A stretch of DNA of 64,000 nt from Rattus norvegicus (Eukaryota > Chordata > Mammalia > Rodentia > Muridae): positions 160,428,976 through 160,492,975 of the forward strand of contig NC_086021.1 in assembly GCF_036323735.1 (NCBI RefSeq), in the 5' to 3' direction. A program made the translations under genes and the position numbers. The number at the start of each line of letters is the position of its first letter. Position 1 is the first letter of the stretch. This document shows, in pieces, positions 23,701-32,800 of the stretch. The notes beneath the pieces are model-generated. The model was not told the DNA's origin and made no database searches. It saw only the letters and a program-made list of their open reading frames with translations.

Positions 23701-26700
23701 CAAGATAGATGGGACATCATAGCCCTTGGAAAGGTTGCTACTGCTTTGGAGATGAGGCTTTTAGTGTGTAGCCCAGTCAAGACTGGGGTTCTGTTGCCCA
23801 CAGCTGGTCCTTATCTCAGTATCCTCCTGCGTCAAAGTGCTAGGGCTAGAAACATGTACCACCCATCACACTTAGGTTCACTATCATGTTGTCATCCAGA
23901 ATAATTAGGAACTAAAACATCTTAGGTTTTTTTCAGGTTTATCTCAAATATAAAATAAACTTGAGATTTGAGGGTTTGTTTTTGAAGTTCTATATAAAAC
24001 GTTAAATCGTATAGTGAATGGAACATTGATCTCAGTTTAAGGCATTAAGAAAATCGAGTTGTGTTGAATATTTGTAGTAGATTTAGGCTTCACATCCATT
24101 GATTTGAGCGGGAGCTTACCTGACAGTTCGGTAAAGACTGCATGTATTTCTGTTTACACCAGGCATGTCTAGGGCACTGTTAGAGATGAGTGGTAAGGTT
24201 TGCTGCTCCCCAGGCCTTCTACAGTGATGGTTTTATGAAGGCTGGCACTGAATTCTAGTGTCAAGGATTATTGAAAAACTACCTTAGCACCAGATCATTC
24301 CATTGTGAAAGCAATGAGCATCTGAATGACGGGTTCTTCTCATGAGAGATGCTTCCTTTCCATTGCGTTTTTAGGGAGACACCAAAGAAAAGCCTCTGGT
24401 TATAGAGGTTAAAGTTTACCTTCCCTGCCCATGGGTGAAATTCCATTACTGTTGTATAAGTGGTCAACTGTTCTGGAGAGCAGTAGCTTAGGTGGAAGCA
24501 GTTCTTGGAAGGAGTAGGCAGAGGGCCTGTCCTGTGAACATAGCTGCCCTACAAAGTTATGTGGAGTGGTTTGGAACTAATGTTCTCCAAGCATATTGTT
24601 CTTTTATTATTATTATTTTAATTATTTTTACACTCTAAATTTTATTTCCCTCCTGGTCTACCAGATGTCCCCACTCTACCCACCCCACCAGACCTCTAAA
24701 CTTCTTGGAGCCTCCAGTGTCTTGAGGGTTAGGTGCACCTTCTCTGACTGAACCCAGACCTGGGAATCCTCTGCTGTATATGTATGTGTTAGAGGCCTCA
24801 TCTCAGCTGATGTATGCTGCCTGGTTAGTGATCCAGTGTCTGAGAGATCTCAGGGGTCCAGGTTAATTGAGACTGCTGGTCCTCCTACACGGTTGCCCTC
24901 CTCCTCAGCTTCCTCCAGCTCTCCCCTGTTTCAACCAGAGGGGTCAGCAGCTTCTGTGGTTGGGTGGGTGCACCTTTCAGCTGCCTGTTGGGTCTTTTGG
25001 AGAGCAATCATAGTAGGTCCCTTTTTGTGAGTGCCCCATAGCTTCAGTAATGGTGTCAGGTCTTGGGGCCTCCCCTTGAGCTGGATCCCACTTTTGGTCT
25101 GTCGCTGGACCTTCTTTTCCTCAGGCTCGTCTCCATTTCCATCCCTGCATTTCTTTCAGACAGGAAGAATTATGGGTCAGAGCTTCGGCTGTGGGATAGC
25201 AACCCCATCCCTCACATGATGCCCTGTCTTTCTGCTGGACGTGGATTCAATAAGTTCCCTCTCCTCACTGTAGGGCCTTTCATCCCCCCACCCCCCACCC
25301 CATTTTGAGTCCTGAGTGTCTCTCACATCCCAGGTCTCTGGTACATTCTAGAGGGTCTCCCCACCTCCTACCTCCCAAGGATGCCTGTTTCCATTCTTTC
25401 TGCTGGCCCTCAGGACTTCAGTCCTTTTCCCCCACCCAATACCAGATCATGTTCCCCTCTCCCGGACCCCTACTCCCGTCCCTTTTCCCTTCTCTGTCCC
25501 TTCCTCCCTTCCCCCTTGTGGTTGCTTTCTTCTCCTCAAGTGAAGGGTGTCCTCACTTCAGCTTGTTGACCTTTTTGAGTTCTGTGGACTGTATCTTGGA
25601 TATTCTGTTGTTTTTTTTGTTTTTGTTGTTGTTTGTTTTGTTTTTGTTTTTGCTAATATCCTCTTATTAGTGAGAACATACCATGCAAGTCCTTTTGGGT
25701 TACCTCACTCAGGATGACATTTTCTAGTTCCATCCATTTGCCTGCAAAACTCAGGATGTCCTTGTTTTAATAGCTGAGTAGTACTCCATTGTGTAAATGA
25801 ACCACATTTTCTGTATCCATTCCTCTGTTAAAGGACATCTGGGTTCTTTCCAGCTTTTGGCTACTATAAATAAGGCCGCTAAAAACATAGTGGAAATGTG
25901 CCCCTGTGTCATGATGGGGCATCTTTGGAGTATAATCCCAAGAGTGGTATTTCTGGGTCTTTAGGTAGGTCTATTTCCAATTTTCTGAGGAACTTCCAGA
26001 TTGATTTCCAGAGTGGTTGTACAAGTTTGCAATCCCACCAGCAGTGGAGGAGTGTTTCTCTTTCTCCACATCCTTGCCAACATGTGTAGTCACCTGAGGT
26101 TTTGATCTTAGCCATTCTGACTGGTTTAAGGTGGAATCTCAGGGTTGTCTTGATTTGCATTACTCTGAACACTAAGGACTTATGTCTCCCTTTTCATTTC
26201 TGATTTTGTTAATTTGGATACTGCCTCTGGGCCTTTTAGTTAGTTTGGTTAAGGCTTTATCTATCTTGTTGATTCTCTCAAAGAACCAGCATTTGGTTTT
26301 GCTGATTCTTTGAATAGTTCTCTTTGTTTCTATTTGGTTGACTTCAGCCCTGAGTTTGACCATTTCCTGTCATCTACTCCTCATGGGTGATGTTCTAGAG
26401 CTCTCAGGTGTGCTGTTAAGTTGCTAGTGTAAGTAAGATCTCTCCAGTTTCTTTACCAAAGCACTTAGTGCTATGAATTTTCTTCTTAGCACTGCTTTCA
26501 TTGTGTCCCATAAGTTTGGGTATGATGTGTCAACATTTTCATTGAATTTCAGGAAGTCTTTAATTTCTTTATTTCATCCTTGACCAGATTATCTTTGAGT
26601 AGAGCATTGTTCAGGTTCCATGTGTATGTGGGCTTTCTGATATATTTGTTGTTATTGAAGTCCAGCCTTAGTCCATGGTGGTCTGATAGAGTGCATGGGA

Positions 26701-29700
26701 TTATTTCAATCTTCTTGTATTGGTTGAGGGTTGTTTTGTGACCAATTTATATGGTCAGCTTTTGAGAAGGTACCATGAGGTCCTGAAAAGAAGGTGTATT
26801 CTTTTGTTTTAGGGTATCTGTTAAATCCATTTGGTTCATGACCTCAATTAGTTTCACTATGTTTAGTTTCTGTTTCAGTGACCTGTCCATTGGTGAGAGT
26901 GGGGTGTTGGAATCTCTCACTATTATTGTGTGGGGTTCAGTGTGTGTTTTGAGCTTTCCTAAGTTTCTTTTATGAATATGGGTGCCCTTGCATTTGGGGC
27001 ATAGATATTCAGAATTGAGACTTTCTCTTGGTGGATTTTCCCTTTAATGAGTACAAAGTGTCCTTCATCATCAAGCTTGATAATATTTTGGTTGAAAGGC
27101 TACTTTAATGGATATTAGGATGGCAACTCTGGCTTGTTTCTTGGGACCATTTGCTTTTTAGACCTTTTACTCTGAGATAGTGTTTGTCTTTGTTAATGAG
27201 GTGTGTTTCTTGTATGCAGCAAAAGGCTGGATCTTGTTTGTGTATACAGTCTGTTAGCTACTGTCTTTTTATAGGTGACTTGAGTCCATTAATATTGAGA
27301 GATATTAAAGACAGATGGTTGGTTCCTGTTATATTTGTTTTTATAGGTGGCTTTATGTGCTTGTGGTTTTCTCCTTTTGGCTTTGTTGTGAGATGCTTAA
27401 TATCTTCTCTTTTCTTTGGTGTAGGTATCTTCCTTGTATTGGAGTTTTCCTTCTAGGATCCTCTGTAGGGCTGGATTGGAAGATAGATACTGTTTGAATT
27501 TGGTTTTGTCCTAGAATATTTTTTTGTTTCTCCATCTATGTTGATTGAAAGTTTTGCTGGGTGTAGAAGTCTGGGCTGGTATTTGTGTTCTTTTAGAGTC
27601 TGCATGACCTCTGACCAGGCTCTTCTGGCTTTCATACTCTCTGTTGAGCAGTCTGGTATAATTCTGATGGGTCTGCCTTGTATGTTACTTGGCCCCTTTC
27701 CCTTGCAGCGTTTAGTATTGTTTCTTTTTTCTGTGCATTTAGTGTTTTGACTATTATGTGATGAGAGGATTTTTTTTTTTTCCTGGTCCCATTCATTTAT
27801 TTGGTGTTCTGTAGGCTTCTTGTACCTTTATGGCCATCTCTTTCTTTAGGTTGGGGAAGTTTTCTTCTATGATTTTGTTGAAGACGTCTTCAGGTCCTTT
27901 GAGCTGGGAATCTTCATTCTTCTCTATTCCAATTATTCTTAGATTTGGTCTTTTCATTGTGTCCTGAATTTCCTGCATGTTTGGGTTAGGAATTTTTTAT
28001 GTTTTGAATTTTCTTTGACTGTTGTGTCTCGTCTACCTTATCTTCTACACCTGAGATTCTCTCTTCTATCTCTTGTATTGTGTTGCTGATGCTTACATCT
28101 GTAATTCCTGACCTCTTTCCTAGGTTTTCATTTCCTGGTTTGCCTCCATTTGTGTTTTCTTTATTGTTTTACTTCCACTTTTAGGTCTTGGACTGCTTTA
28201 TGCAATTCCTTCACCTGTTTGATTGTGCTTTCCTGTATTTCTTTAAGGGATTTATTCGTTTCCTCTTTAGGGACTTCTACCTGTTTACCTGTGTTTTCCT
28301 GTATTTCTTTCAGTGAGTTATTTATATCCCCTTTAAAGGACTTCATGAGATGGGATTTTAGGTCAGCTTCCTGATGTTCAAGTGTGTTGGTGTATTCAAG
28401 GCTTGCTGTGCTGGGAGAACTGGTTCTGATGATACCTGAGTACATTGGCTTCTGTTGCCTATGGTCTTGCGCTTGCCTCTCACCATCTTGTGTTTGCTGG
28501 TCTGGATGACTCTGTCTGAAGTCTACCCCTGTTGTCCATAGGTTGCAACAAGTCTCCTAGCTCTAGCAGACCTTCTGTGGGGCTTTCTAACTGGGGGTTA
28601 TTCAGAGGGGCAGAGAAGTAGCTGATTTGTTGCCCTGACTGCAGTGGATCTGGGAAGCCTTCAGACTCTTGGGTTTTCAGAGGAGCAGTCACAATGTTGT
28701 CCTGTGAGAAGCTGTTCTCCAGAGTGGGGTGGGTCGGGGTCAATGGACTGTGGTTTCTGTTTCCTTGTGTGCAACCACACTCCAGGGAGCCTTTCAGTCT
28801 TTTGCGTCAGTTGCCCTACATGCATCAGAGCCCCTGAGAGGTCTTCAGACTGTGGTGTCAATTGCCCAGTTGCCCTGTGTACAGAGGAACTCCTGGGCTG
28901 CCCTCAAGCTGTGGTGTCCTGGGTACAGTGGATCTCCTGGGACATCTCCAGTTGTGGTGTCAGATGCCCTGGGTGCAGCAGATCTCCTGGGATGCCTCAG
29001 GATGTGGGATCAAATGTTTCGAGTATAGTGGTTCTTCTGGTATGCTTCAGGATATGATATCAAATGTCCTGAGTGCAGTGGGTCCTCTGGTATGTCTCAG
29101 GATATAGCCTCTTCCAGAGAGCAGACTAGCATTCCGTCCCAGCAGAAAGGAGCAGGCTGAAGGGTAGTATATTGTTCTTAACTAATCATGAAGCTCAGTG
29201 TCGGAGTATTTGCCTTTCTCTCTTCTGTCTTTTCTGAAAGATCATTTAGAACTCATGGCTAGACCTAACATCTTGTTCCAAAATTCTGATGACCTTTAAG
29301 AATGATAGCATGTTTGAAGTTTTCTGCTGTTTGCTGTGTGCAGTATTAAGCATTTCTATAATTAGTGCTTTAATACTACTTTACCCCGGTCTACATAAAA
29401 GAACCATAGCTTAGAGAATGAGGCCTTTCCCTGGGGCCACAGTACTGACCAGTGCCAGACTAGGCTCCTTCTAGTCTCTGTTCTTACTGCCAACACTATC
29501 CTAGAGATAACTGTGAACAGCGACAGAAGTTTTTGGGCCTCTAGTATATGCCAAGTGCAACATGTCCTTTGAGCTGCTTTCTCAACTCTTCTGGGAAATC
29601 TTAATTTGTTTGTCTGTTTGGCTTATTGAGATAGTGTCTCACTGTGTCACCCAGGGTGGCCTCAAACTCATAAAACACCACGTCTGGCTGTTTACTTTTT

Positions 29701-29819
29701 TCTTAAACAATTTTTATTAAATCTTTGAGAATTTCTTTCAGTGTATTTTGACCATATTCACCTTCCCTCACCCAATCCCAACCCTACTTACCTACCCAGC
29801 TTCATCTTCTGTCATTCTT

Positions 29820-29880
<61 letters not shown>

Positions 29881-32800
29881 CACATCAAGTCTAGTTTATT
29901 GGTTTTGTTTGATTAAGGAAAGTGAATCTTAGGTCAGTTTCCCCAATTCTGCCTGTGTCTGTAACTCCAAGGCCTAACCCTGTTTTAAGAGCACACACTA
30001 GACGCCTCCTGATGGCTAGGATTATGCCCTGGGTCCTCCACCTCAGACCATTGCTTGAGAACTTTACCTCACTGTGCCTCAGCTTGCTCTCTTTTATAAT
30101 GAAACACAGAAAAAGATTTATTCAGTATGGCTACACTGGGAAGAAGATCAAAAGCATGACTCCCAAGTCCTTTCCAAGGTCTAGTTTTAGTTTTTAAAAC
30201 TCTGTCTGCCTTTGTAGCACAAAGCTAGCCTTGAACTGGTACTAAACTTCCCAGCCTGAGAAAGAATTTTTTTCTTAAGATTTATTTATCTATTGTGTAT
30301 ACAGTGTTCTGCCTGCATGTATGTCTGCAGGCCAGAAAAGGGCACCAGATCTCATTATAGATGATTATAAGCCACCGTGTAGTTGCTGGGAATTGAACTC
30401 AGGACCTCCAGAAGAGACAGGTAGCATGATACTTGGCACTGTCCCAGGATTGGGACTTACAGGTTAGGAATCTGACATAAAAACAGCTCCTCACGAATGA
30501 AAGCATGGTTGCTACTCTTTGAGCTCCACTTTTAATTCTCTCAGCCCCCATCTCTTCACAGAAGAGGAAGTCCATTTCTTGGCCATTCTTTGCTATTTAT
30601 TGTTCCTGGGTAGCATTTCCTAAATACATCCATGAAGTGCTTTTTCTGTAGAAGGTTAACTTGTGTAACATGTGGCAGGACCTAGTACTGAGTGAGTTTG
30701 CCTTCACTTCAGTCTCACAAGAACTTGAATAGGCTGGTGTCTAATAATGGAGCTGTTGAAATGTTGTATTTCCTGAACTTTTCAGATTTGTCAATGGACT
30801 AGGGTCATGTGAAACACACATTGAAGAGAACTTTCAGTTGGACTTTTTAAGGGTACTCTTTTTTTTTTAGAGATCTTTATTATTATTTTTAGCCACGTGT
30901 ACTTGTGTATGTGAGTGTGACTATGTGCATGTAAGTACAGACGCCTGTGGAAGGTGGAGATTTGGATCCCCTGGAGCTGGAGTTAAAGGCGGTTATAAGT
31001 TAGGAACTGAACTGAGGTCCTCTACAAGACCTCTTAACCTTTGAGCCATCTCTCTAACTCTCCCTCCCCCTTTTAGGCTATAAAGAGGAACAGGAAGGAT
31101 AAGGTCTGGGAACCTGCCTAATTGAAAGCTTTGTGCCAAGATTGGGGGCTTTCACCTAGTAGTCTTCCTTCTCTTCAGAGATGGAGGCCAAATCATCTGC
31201 TGGGCTAGTAAGCGATTCAGAGAACAGGAGACCTCCGAATGGTTGTAAAGAAATGGGGACCTTGTGTATGTCGTATTTGTCAGACACACCAAGTATACTA
31301 TGTAATTCTCCCTTTAATCCTCACTAAAGCTTAGCAAGACAGGCATGTGTGACCCTCGTTAAGGTCCTTGCTACTGCAAGTCCTGTTAAAAGTCCTATAC
31401 TGAAACTTGGATGTGGTAGTGCATGCCTGTACCACTATGGAGGCGATGGCAGAAAGATTGCCACATGCCCTAGGTCAGCCCAGGTACATAGTGAGTTCTA
31501 GGCCAGTGTGGGCTACATAGGAAGATCCTGTCTCAGTAAAAACTAAAAAATGGAACTTGGTTTGCCCAAGGCCACACAGCTAATGGGTGAATTTGGATCC
31601 TGGTCCATCTCATTCTTAAGATGTGAGCACAAATAAACTGGCAGATGCTCCATCCTGCTCATTGTGTGGCTAACCTTGGCTGACCTTTAGGAATCCTTCA
31701 CCACACCATAGTTGGCACATATGAAATGCACTTGCGAGTTCATAGTAAAGCAGTAGTTCTCAGCCTGTGGGTTGCAACCCCTTTGTGGGGGACGTGGGAG
31801 GGTGTCAAACAATCCATGCACAGCAGTCACCTAAAGTCATTGGAAAACACAGATATTTTACAATTCATAACAGTAGCAAAGTTACAGTTACAAAGTATTA
31901 ACAAAGATAATTTTATGATTCGGGGTCACTATGCATGAGGTACTATATTAAAGGGTTTCAGCATTAAAGGTTAAGAATCACTGTACTAGGGGCTGGGGAT
32001 TTAGCTCAGTGGTAGAGCGCTTACCTAGGAAGCGCAAGGCCCTGGGTTAGGTCCCCAGCCCCGAAAAAAAGAACCAAAAAAAAAAAAAAAAAAAAAAAGA
32101 ATCACTGTACTAGAGGGCGCCTGCCTGAAGAACATAACACAACCAGTCACTCACAATTTTGCCAAGGCTGCCTCGGTCACAGATTTAGAACGCATCCTCC
32201 AGCCATGTCACTGAAGCTGAGACATGCTGATCTGGGTTCTACGCCTCACAACCGTCTCATCTCTACAAGTACAAGCTGTCCTCTTTCTAGACTTTGTCAC
32301 ATAGGGCACCTAGATTGAGCACCTGACCTGAGTGAGTGTTGCTTGCAGTTAGAGATAAATTCTTCTGGACAACAAACAGTATGAGACACAGGTTTGGGCA
32401 GGTTTGCTCAGTGAGAACTCATAGCTTTCTGCCTTGTGCCTCAGAGGCCTTGTTTCTACACTGCCCTGATGTACTTCTTTCTTCTCAGCACGGCCCCGCA
32501 GGTTTTAAACACCAGCTCTCCAGCCCAGCAAGCAGAAAATGAAGCCAAAGCTAGCTCGTCCATCTTAATCAATGAGGCAGAACCTACCACGAACATCCAA
32601 ATCCGACTGGCAGATGGCGGGAGACTGGTGCAGAAATTCAACCACAGCCACAGGTACCTGCTCTATCTGAACTACCTTTTGCCAGCAGTGTCTAGTCCCA
32701 GAGTCTAGCATAGATGTGTGGGAAGCAGGCAGCTGTTCTCCCTCGTGAACACCATCAAGCAATCCATGTTTTCCCTGGAGGAGGCAGTGGGTTGGGATGA

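Larger units (their letters stand above)
23256..32488 (+). other. Nsfl1c intron 7
   Basis: This is the longest intron (9.2 kb). It holds an MIR, a B1, a 4.6 kb antisense L1, an L1 3' end with a CT run, two B2/B3-type SINEs, another B1, a URR1-like transposon and an ID element. The stretches 23880-24590 and 32115-32480 show nothing recognised. Confidence 0.9.

Noticed and set aside
26172..28445. Minus-strand frames resembling nucleic-acid-binding proteins
   Set aside because: They are broken L1 ORF1 and ORF2 pieces, not host genes.
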